Positions 6,505-15,625 of a stretch of DNA of 64,000 bases are shown one piece after another. The translations under genes and the position numbers were made by a program. The stretch is from an uncultured Eubacterium sp. (GTDB taxonomy: Bacteria; Bacillota; Clostridia; Oscillospirales; Acutalibacteraceae). The notes beneath the pieces are model-generated. The model had not been told where the DNA came from. It did no database searches and saw nothing but the letters and a program-made list of their open reading frames with translations. The stretch is taken from positions 186,001 to 250,000 of the forward strand of contig CAKTGF010000001.1 of the NCBI GenBank assembly GCA_934561395.1, written 5' to 3'. Numbering within the stretch: the stretch's first letter is position 1; each line of letters begins with the position of its first letter.

Positions 6505-8811
6505 TTAGTTAAATTTTATGTAGGTATAATTTGAACTTTGGCTGTAATATTTCTTGCCGTTCTTTTTAACAACACACACTGTTTTGTAATAGTAGCCCTT
6601 GCCCTTTTTAACACCGGTGTCCTTCCATGAGGTTGTTGAACCGTTTTGCACCTCTTTAACCAAGGTGTAGCTGCCTGATTTTGATGTGGCACGGTATATT
6701 CTGTATCCACCGGCGGAGGCTTGCTTTTGCCACGAAACGCTGACGCCGTTTGACTTGTTTTTCAGTACCGGTGGGCTCATTTTTGCAGGGCGAGCCTTAA
6801 TTTTAACAGCGCTTGAATAATAGCCCGAACCCACATTGTTTATCGCCTTGACCCTAAAGTAATAATTTTTACCTGTGGTAAGGGAGCTGACAACCTTGCT
6901 TGTGCCCGAAACGGTTGCATAGGTTTTCCAAGACCCGTTTTCTGCCTTATACTGCACAACATATTTAGTTGCGTTTTTAACCTCGCCCCATTTAACGGTA
7001 ACCGAGGCAGGCGTTTTGTTTGAAACCGTGACGCTCGGCTTTTTAACGGTGTTTTTAACCCCTGTGCTCACAGGGGAATAGGCGCTTAAATAATCCTCGC
7101 CGTTTGATGTGGTGTATCTTTTAACCTTATAGTAATATGTAACGCCGTATTTTACGGTTTTATCGGTGTAATCCGCCGCCGCAGAATCCTCAACACGGGC
7201 AATTTCCTCAAAGCCTGAATTTTTTTCGGTGGAGCGGTAAATATAATATCCGCTTACAACCTGACTGGGAAGATATGATATGTTAATTCCGTCGGAATTA
7301 ACAGCGGCACTTATCTTTGAAGATGAGGGCGGCATTGCCTGCTTTGTGTGAAGGGTGTATTCGCTTGCTGCAATACTGTTTTTTTCTGCAACGCTGACTG
7401 TGTAGTATTCCCCGAGGGTTAAGCCCTCAACCACCGCAACAGACTCCGTGGTTTCGGTTTGGGGCACAATAACATTGCCGCTTGAATCAGTCACCGAATA
7501 AACGAAGGCGGTTTGCAGACCGTCGCCGCTGAAGGTATAGCGCAGCGAGGTGTTTGAAAGTCTGCAGGAGTTAACCGACGGTGCGGAAAGGGTGTAGCTT
7601 GCATTAAGTTCCGCCTTTGCGGATTTGTATTCGGTTGCGGTTTCGTCTGTGTAATATCTGTAAACCCGGTAGCAGTAGCTTTTGCCTGCCTCAACGGCCT
7701 TGTCGGTATAGCTTGATACAGTGTTGCTTTTTATGTTCTTTAAAAGAGCAAAACTGCCGCCGTCAGTGCTTTTATAAATTTTAACGCCTGTAATATCGTC
7801 CCTTACATTCCAACTTACAACAATACCGCTTTGGCTGAGCGAAGTCGCCGCCGATGTAGGTGCCGGCGGCAGCGGTGCCTTACTTTGAGGGTCGCAATAG
7901 CTCATCCATTTTCCGCCCACATAGGCACGAACCCTAAAGCCGTAGCTTGAGCCTGTTTTAAGCCCTGTAATATTGTAGCTACTGCCTGTGCAACTATTGG
8001 TTGCGGTGGTATATGAGCTGTCATTTTTGCCCTTATATTGCACTTGGTACTTTGTGGCGTCGGGCAATTTAGTCCAGGCAACAGTAATGCTTTTTGTTCC
8101 GCTGCGAGCCAGCCTGATTTCAGGCACAAAGGAGCTTGACATATAGAACAAATCGCCGTATTTTGAATATCTGTTAATTGAAATGCCAAGGCCACCGTTT
8201 TTCATTTTGCTGCTGAAAATAGCGTTAAGTGAATAATCGCCGTTTGAAACGGTGGTGCTGACTGTTGGGGATTGCCTGAATGACTGCCAATAAATCGTAT
8301 CAAAATGGCAGGTGTCTGATGTGTTGCCGTGAGAGGCATAATTTGAATGGTAAATTACCATTTTTTCGCTGTCAACGCTTTGCACCATAAAGGTGTGGGT
8401 ACTGCCGCTGTTTGTAAGAGAGCCGTAATGAACAATATCCCCCGTTAAGGCATTATTTGTGAAAAAGGAAATAATGCTTTCTACATCGGTGCTGCTTGGG
8501 CTTGTATTTTTGGTTGTAAAGGTGTCAACCGTGTAATAATTGCCGGTGTCGTGCCTGCATTGATATGAGCTGTAAAGCCCCTCGCCGTTATATGTAACGC
8601 CGTAAAGTTTTTCACACACTGAGGCAATAAAGCCGTAGCAGTTGCCTGTAACTGCGGCGGTTTTCTTTGGCACATAGCCCTTTGTTGTTTGTATATATTC
8701 AAGCTTGTCTGCGGCAAATTGCTTATTTGCGGAAAATGCCGTAATGCCGTTTGCGGAAAATGCCGACAGCAGCATTATTAAAGCCATAAAAATTGAAATC
8801 GTTTTTTTCAC
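6505..8811 (-). CDS. Secreted fibronectin type III protein with N-terminal Cys-hydrolase-like domain
   Basis: A 768-residue exported protein. A signal peptide (KKTISIFMALIMLLSAFSA) is followed by a roughly 150-residue domain with NCYGF (Cys near 58), STHTFMV (His near 139) and YHSNYASHG. The order Cys then His suggests an NlpC/P60-like or papain-like hydrolase, but identity is too low for me to name a family. The rest is a chain of fibronectin III repeats (for example ATKYVVQYKAENGSW and YYFRVKAINNVGSGYYSS), as in cell-surface proteins of gut Clostridia. No LPxTG or S-layer anchor is visible. I place the start at the GTG at 8811 after GGAGG rather than further upstream, which would add residues before the signal peptide. 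Confidence 0.75.
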   Translation of the reverse strand: MKKTISIFMALIMLLSAFSANGITAFSANKQFAADKLEYIQTTKGYVPKKTAAVTGNCYGFIASVCEKLYGVTYNGEGLYSSYQCRHDTGNYYTVDTFTTKNTSPSSTDVESIISFFTNNALTGDIVHYGSLTNSGSTHTFMVQSVDSEKMVIYHSNYASHGNTSDTCHFDTIYWQSFRQSPTVSTTVSNGDYSLNAIFSSKMKNGGLGISINRYSKYGDLFYMSSSFVPEIRLARSGTKSITVAWTKLPDATKYQVQYKGKNDSSYTTATNSCTGSSYNITGLKTGSSYGFRVRAYVGGKWMSYCDPQSKAPLPPAPTSAATSLSQSGIVVSWNVRDDITGVKIYKSTDGGSFALLKNIKSNTVSSYTDKAVEAGKSYCYRVYRYYTDETATEYKSAKAELNASYTLSAPSVNSCRLSNTSLRYTFSGDGLQTAFVYSVTDSSGNVIVPQTETTESVAVVEGLTLGEYYTVSVAEKNSIAASEYTLHTKQAMPPSSSKISAAVNSDGINISYLPSQVVSGYYIYRSTEKNSGFEEIARVEDSAAADYTDKTVKYGVTYYYKVKRYTTSNGEDYLSAYSPVSTGVKNTVKKPSVTVSNKTPASVTVKWGEVKNATKYVVQYKAENGSWKTYATVSGTSKVVSSLTTGKNYYFRVKAINNVGSGYYSSAVKIKARPAKMSPPVLKNKSNGVSVSWQKQASAGGYRIYRATSKSGSYTLVKEVQNGSTTSWKDTGVKKGKGYYYKTVCVVKKNGKKYYSQSSNYTYIKFN

Positions 8812-8839
8812 TATCGCACCTCCAAGCACAATAACAATT

Positions 8840-8868
8840 ATTATAGCACATTGTACATCAGCGGTCAA
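8840..8868 (-). promoter_or_regulatory. Promoter of the fibronectin III protein gene
   Basis: TTGACC-17-TATAAT on the minus strand, about 30 bases upstream of the GTG start. Confidence 0.65.
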
Positions 8869-8957
8869 TTTTATGCCGAATTTTGCCGAGAAAAAACTGC
8901 ATAAAAACCAATTGTTAAGCAAAAGTAACATTTTTATTAAATATCATTGTTAAAATA

Positions 8958-8986
8958 TTGACAATGTAATCTTGCAGTCCTATAAT
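8958..8986 (+). promoter_or_regulatory. Promoter of the fucO-like gene
   Basis: TTGACA-17-TATAAT. A small hairpin (AGAGC-atg-GCTCT) follows at the expected transcript start, then an AAGGAG ribosome site before the ATG at 9037. Confidence 0.75.
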
Positions 8987-9036
8987 GTGCTTAGAGCATG
9001 GCTCTAAAATACTTTTTTACTAAGGAGTAATAAAAA

Positions 9037-10185
9037 ATGGCTAACAGGTTTGTATTAAACGAAACAAGTTATCATGGAAAGGGCGCAATTAAGGAAATTG
9101 CAACCGAAATCAAGGGCAGAGGCTTTGCAAAGGCATTTGTTTGCTCAGACCCTGACCTCATCAAGTTTGGTGTAACTAAAAAAGTAACTGATGTTTTGGA
9201 TGCTGCAAACATTGCATACGAAATATATAGCGAAATTAAACCAAACCCCACAATTCAAAATGTTCAAACAGGTGTTGAGGCATTTAAGAAATCAGGGGCA
9301 GACTGCATTGTTGCTATCGGCGGCGGTTCATCAATGGATACCGCAAAGGCAATCGGCATTATCATTAAAAACCCTGATTTTGCAGATGTAAAATCACTTG
9401 AGGGCGTTGCACCCACAACAAACAAGTGCGTGCCTATTATAGCAGTTCCCACAACAGCAGGCACAGCAGCCGAGGTTACAATTAACTATGTAATCACAGA
9501 TGTTGAAAACAACAGAAAAATGGTTTGCGTTGACCCCAAGGATATTCCCGTTGTTGCAGTTGTTGACCCTGATATGATGTCATCAATGCCAAAGGGTCTT
9601 ACCGCCGCAACGGGTATGGATGCTTTAACCCACGCAATTGAAGGCTACATTACTGCTGCCGCTTGGGAGCTTTCGGATATGTTCCACCTTAAAGCAATTG
9701 AAATTATTTCACGCTCACTGCGTGGCGCTGTTGAAAATACAGAAGAGGGCAGAGAGGGCATGGCTCTCGGTCAATACATTGCCGGCATGGGCTTTTCAAA
9801 TGTAGGCCTCGGCATTGTTCACTCAATGGCTCATCCTCTCGGCGCTGTATATGACACACCCCACGGTGTTGCAAACGCAATCATTCTTCCAACAGTTATG
9901 GAATATAACGCACCGGCCACCGGCGAAAAATACAGAAACATTGCAAAAGCAATGGGCGTTGAGGGCGTTGACGATATGACGATTGAGGAAGCAAGAAAGG
10001 CTGCCGTTGACGCAGTTAAAAAGCTTTCACAGGATGTTGGTATCCCTGCCGACCTTAAGGATATTGTTAAGCCCGAGGATGTTGACTTTCTTGCACAGTC
10101 TGCTTATGACGATGCTTGCCGCCCCGGCAACCCAAGAGAAACTTCCGTTGAGGAAATCAAGCAATTATACCTTTCGCTTATGTAA
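9037..10185 (+). CDS. fucO: Iron-containing alcohol dehydrogenase, lactaldehyde reductase type
   Basis: A 382-residue group III alcohol dehydrogenase colinear over its full length with E. coli FucO (start MANR.xLNE; VAIGGGSSMDTAKAIGII; PTTAGTAAEVTINYVIT). Metal ligands are visible in TGMDALTHAIEGY (Asp, His) and HSMAHPLGAVYDTPHG (two His). FucO interconverts lactaldehyde and 1,2-propanediol with NAD(H) during anaerobic use of fucose or rhamnose. No fucose or rhamnose catabolic genes lie nearby, so a general aldehyde-reducing fermentative role is equally possible. The gene is monocistronic with its own promoter and terminator. Confidence 0.9.
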   Translation: MANRFVLNETSYHGKGAIKEIATEIKGRGFAKAFVCSDPDLIKFGVTKKVTDVLDAANIAYEIYSEIKPNPTIQNVQTGVEAFKKSGADCIVAIGGGSSMDTAKAIGIIIKNPDFADVKSLEGVAPTTNKCVPIIAVPTTAGTAAEVTINYVITDVENNRKMVCVDPKDIPVVAVVDPDMMSSMPKGLTAATGMDALTHAIEGYITAAAWELSDMFHLKAIEIISRSLRGAVENTEEGREGMALGQYIAGMGFSNVGLGIVHSMAHPLGAVYDTPHGVANAIILPTVMEYNAPATGEKYRNIAKAMGVEGVDDMTIEEARKAAVDAVKKLSQDVGIPADLKDIVKPEDVDFLAQSAYDDACRPGNPRETSVEEIKQLYLSLM

Positions 10186-10204
10186 TGGCATAAAATACAA
10201 AAAA

Positions 10205-10239
10205 GACTGTGAGTGTGCACTTTATGTGCCCTCACAGTC
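10205..10239. terminator. Bidirectional terminator between fucO and acyltransferase genes
   Basis: GACTGTGAG...CTCACAGTC with A-rich sequence before and TTTATTTTT after. It can serve both converging genes. Confidence 0.8.
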
Positions 10240-10257
10240 TTTATTTTTATTGTTTAA

Positions 10258-11175
10258 TTATAACCACTCTTTAATAATTTCGGGATTTTCAAAAATCTCG
10301 TCAAGCTTTTTCATAAAGGGAACAATGTCGCCAAGGTCGATTGCCCTGTGGTCAAAGGCAAGAGTAAAGGGAAGCCTTTTGCCTGCACGAAGGGTGCCGT
10401 CATCTTGAACAATTGCCTCCTCCTGCACGCTGCCGATCGCAATTGCGGCAACCTGCGGCGGGATAATTTCAAGAAGGGTGCACTTGCCGTGCCAATCTCT
10501 ATACACCGAGCCCAAGTTTGAAACGGTAATTGTTCCCTGCTCGATGTCGTGTTTTGTTAATCTGTCTTTCTCGGGGATGGAGTAATACTTTTTCTTAGCG
10601 TCGCCGGAAAGAGTGTGAACCTTGTGCTTGCCTGTTTTTGAGCCGATTAATCTGTAAATAGTTTGGCCTAATTTACCCTGTGCAAGGCCGTCAAGTGTAT
10701 TTGAAAGTGAAACCTCATACATAACCTCGTTCATATCGCTGTTGTTGGCTCTGCGTGCGGCGTCCTTGATTGCAGCCTGCATTTCTCTGATAGTTTTGTT
10801 GTGCATATCGTGCATATTAATGGTCATCATTTCGCCGTTATCAAGAATCATGGGCATTGAAATGTTGACCTCGTTAAACTGGGTAACAGAACCCCTTACA
10901 AGCTTGCGGTTAAAATCAATATGTGAATTGATAATTGGGCAAGCCTTAATACCCTCAACAATTATCCTGAGCATAACTGTGTTAACGGTAATTTTTGTTT
11001 CAGGTGTGGCGTCCTTATTAATTTCCTTGATAACATCAAAAACCTTTGTACATTCCGGTTCGTATGTAAGTGTAGCGTGAGGGATTGTTTCCCAGCTTTC
11101 GGATGTCATATTTGATACGATTTTTCTGGCAATACCAAAATGTGTTTTTTTGATTGGACTTAATTTTTGTTTCAT
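10258..11175 (-). CDS. Stand-alone 2-oxoacid dehydrogenase E2-like acyltransferase
   Basis: A 305-residue protein matching only the catalytic domain of dihydrolipoamide acyltransferases: early IPHATLTYE, central TITVSNLGSV, and C-terminal FDHRAIDLGDIVPFM with the catalytic His of the HRxxDG motif (Gly displaced by Leu-Gly). Lipoyl and E1/E3-binding domains are absent, and no E1 or E3 genes are adjacent, so a normal pyruvate dehydrogenase role is unlikely. It may be an acyl-CoA transferase of the chloramphenicol-acetyltransferase fold with another substrate. Convergent with fucO and just downstream of a membrane XRE regulator. Confidence 0.75.
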   Translation of the reverse strand: MKQKLSPIKKTHFGIARKIVSNMTSESWETIPHATLTYEPECTKVFDVIKEINKDATPETKITVNTVMLRIIVEGIKACPIINSHIDFNRKLVRGSVTQFNEVNISMPMILDNGEMMTINMHDMHNKTIREMQAAIKDAARRANNSDMNEVMYEVSLSNTLDGLAQGKLGQTIYRLIGSKTGKHKVHTLSGDAKKKYYSIPEKDRLTKHDIEQGTITVSNLGSVYRDWHGKCTLLEIIPPQVAAIAIGSVQEEAIVQDDGTLRAGKRLPFTLAFDHRAIDLGDIVPFMKKLDEIFENPEIIKEWL

Positions 11176-11193
11176 ACTGTCAGCTCCTAATTT

Positions 11194-11841
11194 TTATTTG
11201 TTTTTGTAAAATGCCACAGCCCAATAATAAACGGGTATAGCAATAAAAGATATAGCTCCCGGTGCCCAAAGACCGTATAATAAACCAAGTATAAGATAAA
11301 TAACAATTATTATCTCAGGAACAGGAAGTGAAAAGAGAAATCCTTTTTTTGTTTTTGCAAAGCACGCCCCGGCAAAATGATAATAAATTGGAATGCTTAA
11401 AAGCATAAGCCAGCTTGGGTGCCATTTGCCAATGAAAAGATTGAGCACCACATAAACGGCAACTATCAAAAATACAAAAGGGAATTTTACAAGTGCCTTG
11501 CCAAATCTTTTCCTTTTTGGATAAGACTTATCCTCAGGCTTGGTTTTTTTCTCTGTTGTATCTTCTGCCTCGTGGGCAATTTGCTCTGCATTTTCAGCAG
11601 GGGTATTATTTTGTAAATCGTCCTTACCCGGCAGCTCCTTATCAGAATTAATTATATCGTCAAGAGTTACATTATATATACCTGCCAAGGCTATTAAATT
11701 GTCTGTATCTGGAGAGGACTCGCCACGCTCCCACTTAGATACAGCCTGACGGCTTACACCTAACTTTTCACTTAATGCCTCCTGGCTGTAGCCATGAGAT
11801 TTTCTTAATGCTTGTAATTTATCAGCTGTTTTGATATCCAT
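11194..11841 (-). CDS. XRE-family regulator with C-terminal membrane domain
   Basis: A 215-residue protein. Residues 8-65 are a Cro/CI-type helix-turn-helix (LRKSHGYSQEALSEKLGVSR-QAVSKWERGESSPD). A charged linker follows, and from about residue 110 there are three to four hydrophobic segments (FVFLIVAVYVVLNLF, WLMLLSIPIYYHF, IIIVIYLILGLLYG). The design suggests a membrane-tethered regulator, common in Firmicutes; the signal is unknown. An imperfect inverted repeat (GGGTAT...ATACCCC) lies between the start and a TATAAT box, consistent with autoregulation. The neighbouring E2-like gene, 18 bases downstream, is probably cotranscribed. Confidence 0.8.
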   Translation of the reverse strand: MDIKTADKLQALRKSHGYSQEALSEKLGVSRQAVSKWERGESSPDTDNLIALAGIYNVTLDDIINSDKELPGKDDLQNNTPAENAEQIAHEAEDTTEKKTKPEDKSYPKRKRFGKALVKFPFVFLIVAVYVVLNLFIGKWHPSWLMLLSIPIYYHFAGACFAKTKKGFLFSLPVPEIIIVIYLILGLLYGLWAPGAISFIAIPVYYWAVAFYKNK

Positions 11842-11849
11842 ATTTCCTC

Positions 11850-11881
11850 TTTGGGTATCAGCTGTTTGCTATACCCCAATT
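11850..11881 (-). promoter_or_regulatory. Inverted repeat upstream of membrane XRE regulator
   Basis: TTGGGTAT...ATACCCCAA lies between the regulator's start codon and its likely -10 (TATAAT near 11878-11883 on the minus strand). The position suits an autoregulatory operator. A second inverted repeat (GTTGC...GCAAC) sits slightly further upstream. Evidence is positional only. Confidence 0.4.
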
Positions 11882-11975
11882 ATATTGTTGCACCAACGGC
11901 AACACAATACATTTTAGTTTACATTCTCAAAATTTAACGCAACTATCGGTTGCAACCGCCTAAAACAGGCACTTT

Positions 11976-12653
11976 TTAGCTATTTTTAACTCTTGCTTCC
12001 AAACGGTAAATGGGCAAGCCTTGTGATGAAAACTTTTCCTCATACTCGGTAACAATGTTACCTTCAAAATCGCTGTTATGTAAATCAAGTGAAATATTTG
12101 ACAGCTCGTATCCGTTTTTTGAAAAGGATTCAATTGAAAATTCAAAAAAGTGCATATTGTCTGTTTTTTGGCAAACAGGTGCACCCGGCTTTAAAAGTGT
12201 TTTGTAAATGCCCAAAAATCTTTCGCTTGTGAGCCTGTGCGAGGCATAGCTTTTTTTTGGATAGGGGCACGAAAAATTAAGAAAGATTGTTTCAAAGGTT
12301 TCAGGTGGCAAATATGATTGCAGGTATTCTGCCGCACAGTTTATAAACTTGATATTTTTAAGCCCCATGCTCTGTGCCATTTCGCATGCCAAAACAATAA
12401 CATTTTTAACCTTTTCAACACAGATAATATTTACATTGGGATTGTTTTTTGCAAAGGTGCAACCAAACTGACCCTTGCCGCAGCCGATTTCAAGGCAAAC
12501 CGGGTTGTCGTTTTTAAACAAGCCCTTTAAATCCAAAATATGATTTTCAACTAAAGCGTCATTAAAATTTAAACTGTCGTTTCGCAGTGTAATTAAATAA
12601 TCATCCACACCGCTTAAGCGAGAATCAAGATTCTTTTTATGGCGCATTCTCAT
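11976..12653 (-). CDS. trmB: tRNA (guanine-N7)-methyltransferase
   Basis: A 225-residue class I SAM-dependent methyltransferase that makes m7G46 in tRNA. It starts MRMRHKKNLDSRL, typical for TrmB. The SAM site is CLEIGCGKGQFGCTFA, and the family stretch NFSCPYPKKSYASHRLTSERF is clear (the usual DPWPKxRHxxRR is altered to CPYPKKSYASHR). The start at 12653 was chosen from the family N-terminus and a GGTG site; upstream in-frame starts add residues the family lacks. Confidence 0.9.
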   Translation of the reverse strand: MRMRHKKNLDSRLSGVDDYLITLRNDSLNFNDALVENHILDLKGLFKNDNPVCLEIGCGKGQFGCTFAKNNPNVNIICVEKVKNVIVLACEMAQSMGLKNIKFINCAAEYLQSYLPPETFETIFLNFSCPYPKKSYASHRLTSERFLGIYKTLLKPGAPVCQKTDNMHFFEFSIESFSKNGYELSNISLDLHNSDFEGNIVTEYEEKFSSQGLPIYRLEARVKNS

Positions 12654-12769
12654 ACACATCACCGTTTTTATACAAAAAATATTATTGAGCATTATTATAA
12701 AGGATTTTATATATTTTTACAATAGCAAATAAAAAAAAACAGAAAAAACTACAAAAGCCCATAAAAAAA

Positions 12770-12796
12770 GAACCGAGCATTAAAACCGCTCGGTTC
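12770..12796 (-). terminator. Terminator of the long housekeeping operon after leuS
   Basis: GAACCGAGC...GCTCGGTTC followed on the minus strand by TTTTTTT. It closes the 18-kb minus-strand gene run. Confidence 0.85.
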
Positions 12797-12804
12797 CTTT
12801 AATA

Positions 12805-15213
12805 TTAAATTGCAACAATGTTAACAAGCTTACCCGGAACATAAATTTCCTTTTTAACGGTTTTGCCTGCAATAAGCTCGGCAATCTTTTCGTCAGCCTT
12901 GGCTGCCGCAATAACATCTTCCTTTGGCATATCAACTGAAATTGTCATACGGGAACGCACCTTGCCCATAACCTGAAGAACAATCTCAACAGTGTTTTCA
13001 ACTGTTTTTTCCTCGTCGTATTCAGGCCATTTTGCTTGGTTAACCATTCCGCCGAAATTCATAACCTCCCACATTTCCTCGGTAACATGAGGAGCAAACG
13101 GGTTAAGAAGAATCGTTAACGTTTTAAGCTCTGCTCTGTTGCAGCCCTTTTGTGTCATTTCGTTAACAAGGGTCATCATTGCGGCAATAGCTGTGTTTGC
13201 CTTAAGGTTATCAATGTCAAATGTAACCTTTTTGATTGTTTTGTGCATAAGAGACTCAAGTTCGGGTGAATAAGAGTCACCGTCGGTAACTTTTTCCTGA
13301 AGGTTCCAAAACTTTTCAACAAATCTCTTGCAGCCCTTGATAGAATCGGAATTCCAGGGAGCAGCCTTTTCAAAATCGCCGATAAACATTTCATAAAGGC
13401 GCATGGTGTCGGCACCGTAGGTGTCAACTATCTCGTCGGGGTTAACAACATTGCCCCTTGACTTTGACATCTTTTCGCCGTTCTCGCCCAAAATCATACC
13501 GTGTGAGGTTCTCTTTTGATACGGCTCCGGGTTGGGAACAACGCCGATGTCGTAAAGGAACTTGTGCCAGAAGCGTGAATAAAGCAGGTGGAGTGTTGTG
13601 TGTTCCATGCCGCCGTTGTACCAATCAACAGGTGCCCAATAATTAACAGCCTCTTTAGAAACAAGCTCTTTATCATTGTGGGGGTCCATATATCTTAAGA
13701 AATACCATGATGAGCCTGCCCATTGTGGCATGGTGTCGGTTTCTCTTTTAGCAGGGCCGCCGCAGCAAGGGCATGTAGTATTAACCCAATCGGTCATTTT
13801 AGCAAGAGGAGATTCGCCTGTGTCGGTGGGCTCGTATGACTCAACGTTGGGAAGAGTAAGTGGGAGCTCACTTTCATCAAGGGGAACATAGCCGCACTTG
13901 TCGCACTTAACAATCGGAATAGGCTCGCCCCAATATCTTTGACGGGAGAATACCCAGTCACGGAGCTTAAAGTTAACCTTTTGGTGGCCCTTACCCTTTT
14001 CTGTGAGCCAATCGGTAATAGCTTTTTTAGCCTCCTCAACAGTCATGCCTGTTAAGAATGATGAGTTGGTCATAACGCCTGTTGCACAATCTGTGAACGC
14101 CTCATTTTCAACGCCCACGGTTGAGCCTGCAACAACCTCAATAATCGGCAGGTCAAATTTCTTTGCAAACTCCCAGTCACGGGTATCGTGAGCAGGAACC
14201 GCCATAATTGCACCTGTGCCGTATGATGTAAGTACATAATCTGAAATGAATATAGGAATTTCGGTATCGTTAACCGGGTTAATACCCATTACGCCGTCAA
14301 GCCTTACGCCTGTTTTTTCCTTGTTAAGCTCTGTACGCTCAAAGTCTGACTTGTGGGCAGCCTCCTCTTGGTAAGCACGAACAACGTCCATATTCTTAAT
14401 GCTGTCTGCCCACTTTTCAATAAGCGGATGCTCGGGAGAAATTACCATATATGTTGCGCCGAACAGAGTGTCGGGCCTTGTGGTATATACGGTTAAGGTG
14501 TCGCCCAAGGTAGTGCCGAAATCAACCTCTGCACCTGTTGAGCGGCCAATCCAGTTGCGCTGCTGAACCTTTACCCTGTCAATAAAATCAACATCGTCAA
14601 GGTCCTTTACAAGACGGTCTGCATATTCGGTAATTTTAAGCATCCATTGAGATTGATTTTTACGGATAACCTCGCTGCCGCAACGCTCGCAAACGCCGTT
14701 AACAACCTCCTCATTTGCAAGAACGCACTTGCAGGAGGTGCACCAGTTAACTGCCATTTCCTTTTTGTATGCAAGGCCCTTTTTGAAGAGCTGTAAGAAA
14801 ATCCACTGTGTCCACTTATAATACTGCGGGTCAGTGGTATTAATCTCTCTTGTCCAGTCAAAGGAAAAGCCCAGTGCCTGAAGCTGGCTTTTAAAGTGGG
14901 CAACATTATTTTTTGTAACCTCTGCCGGATGAATGTGGTTTTTGATTGCAAAGTTTTCAGTGGGCAGGCCGAAAGCGTCCCATCCCATGGGGTAAAGAAC
15001 ATTGTAGCCCTCTAACCTTTTTTTACGGGCAACAATATCAAGGGCTGTATATGAACGGGGATGACCAACATGAAGACCCTGACCTGACGGATAAGGGAAT
15101 TCAACAAGGCAATAAAACTTTGGCAATGTGTAATCATCCTTAGCGGCAAATGTGTTTTGGCTGTACCAAACATTCTGCCACTTTGATTCTATTTTTTTAA
15201 AATTATATTCCAT
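12805..15213 (-). CDS. leuS: Leucyl-tRNA synthetase
   Basis: An 802-residue class I synthetase that charges tRNA-Leu. Visible are the HIGH-type motif HVGHPRSYTALD, the KMSKS loop MSKSRGNVVNPDE, the CP1 editing domain (TRPDTLFGATYMV), and zinc-knuckle cysteines in CTSCKCVLANEE...CERCGS. Length is normal for the bacterial enzyme. GGAGG lies 8 bases before the ATG. It is the last gene of the operon, 41 bases downstream of rsfS, and no T-box leader fits in that gap, so it is not individually regulated by tRNA sensing here. Confidence 0.97.
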   Translation of the reverse strand: MEYNFKKIESKWQNVWYSQNTFAAKDDYTLPKFYCLVEFPYPSGQGLHVGHPRSYTALDIVARKKRLEGYNVLYPMGWDAFGLPTENFAIKNHIHPAEVTKNNVAHFKSQLQALGFSFDWTREINTTDPQYYKWTQWIFLQLFKKGLAYKKEMAVNWCTSCKCVLANEEVVNGVCERCGSEVIRKNQSQWMLKITEYADRLVKDLDDVDFIDRVKVQQRNWIGRSTGAEVDFGTTLGDTLTVYTTRPDTLFGATYMVISPEHPLIEKWADSIKNMDVVRAYQEEAAHKSDFERTELNKEKTGVRLDGVMGINPVNDTEIPIFISDYVLTSYGTGAIMAVPAHDTRDWEFAKKFDLPIIEVVAGSTVGVENEAFTDCATGVMTNSSFLTGMTVEEAKKAITDWLTEKGKGHQKVNFKLRDWVFSRQRYWGEPIPIVKCDKCGYVPLDESELPLTLPNVESYEPTDTGESPLAKMTDWVNTTCPCCGGPAKRETDTMPQWAGSSWYFLRYMDPHNDKELVSKEAVNYWAPVDWYNGGMEHTTLHLLYSRFWHKFLYDIGVVPNPEPYQKRTSHGMILGENGEKMSKSRGNVVNPDEIVDTYGADTMRLYEMFIGDFEKAAPWNSDSIKGCKRFVEKFWNLQEKVTDGDSYSPELESLMHKTIKKVTFDIDNLKANTAIAAMMTLVNEMTQKGCNRAELKTLTILLNPFAPHVTEEMWEVMNFGGMVNQAKWPEYDEEKTVENTVEIVLQVMGKVRSRMTISVDMPKEDVIAAAKADEKIAELIAGKTVKKEIYVPGKLVNIVAI

Positions 15214-15254
15214 CTATTTTGCCTCCAAATATAGATAATTTACAGATTATTATT

Positions 15255-15617
15255 TTATTCTTTTATTATGAGATTGTCAATATCAACCTTTTCGCCATCC
15301 TCCCACAGGCGCTCAATTTGATAAAAGCCACGCCTGTCTTTAAGAAGAATGTGAATAACAACCCCGATATAATCAAGGCAAACCCAATCGGTTTTTTCGC
15401 CCTCAATATGGTGGGGCTCAATGCCCTGCTGTGAAAGCTTAAACTCTACCTCATCGGCAATTGACTTTAGCTGGGTGTTTGAATTTGCAGTGGCAATAAC
15501 AAAATAATCGGTTAAAACAGTAATTGACGAAACCTTGATTACCTCAATATCATCGCCCCTTTTACTGTCTATTGCCTTAACCGCAATATCTACAATTTCT
15601 TTATAATTGTTTTCCAT
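15255..15617 (-). CDS. rsfS: Ribosome silencing factor
   Basis: A 120-residue RsfS/Iojap protein. It binds uL14 on the 50S subunit and blocks subunit joining when nutrients are short. Typical motifs are VLTDYFVIATANSNTQLKSI and WVCLDYIGVVIHIL. It follows yqeK by 8 bases, the usual Firmicutes order nadD-yqeK-rsfS. Confidence 0.93.
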   Translation of the reverse strand: MENNYKEIVDIAVKAIDSKRGDDIEVIKVSSITVLTDYFVIATANSNTQLKSIADEVEFKLSQQGIEPHHIEGEKTDWVCLDYIGVVIHILLKDRRGFYQIERLWEDGEKVDIDNLIIKE

Positions 15618-15625
15618 ACTGATTA

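Noticed and set aside
15214..15254. T-box leader for leuS
   Set aside because: Only 41 bases separate rsfS and leuS; no T-box sequence or specifier stem fits.
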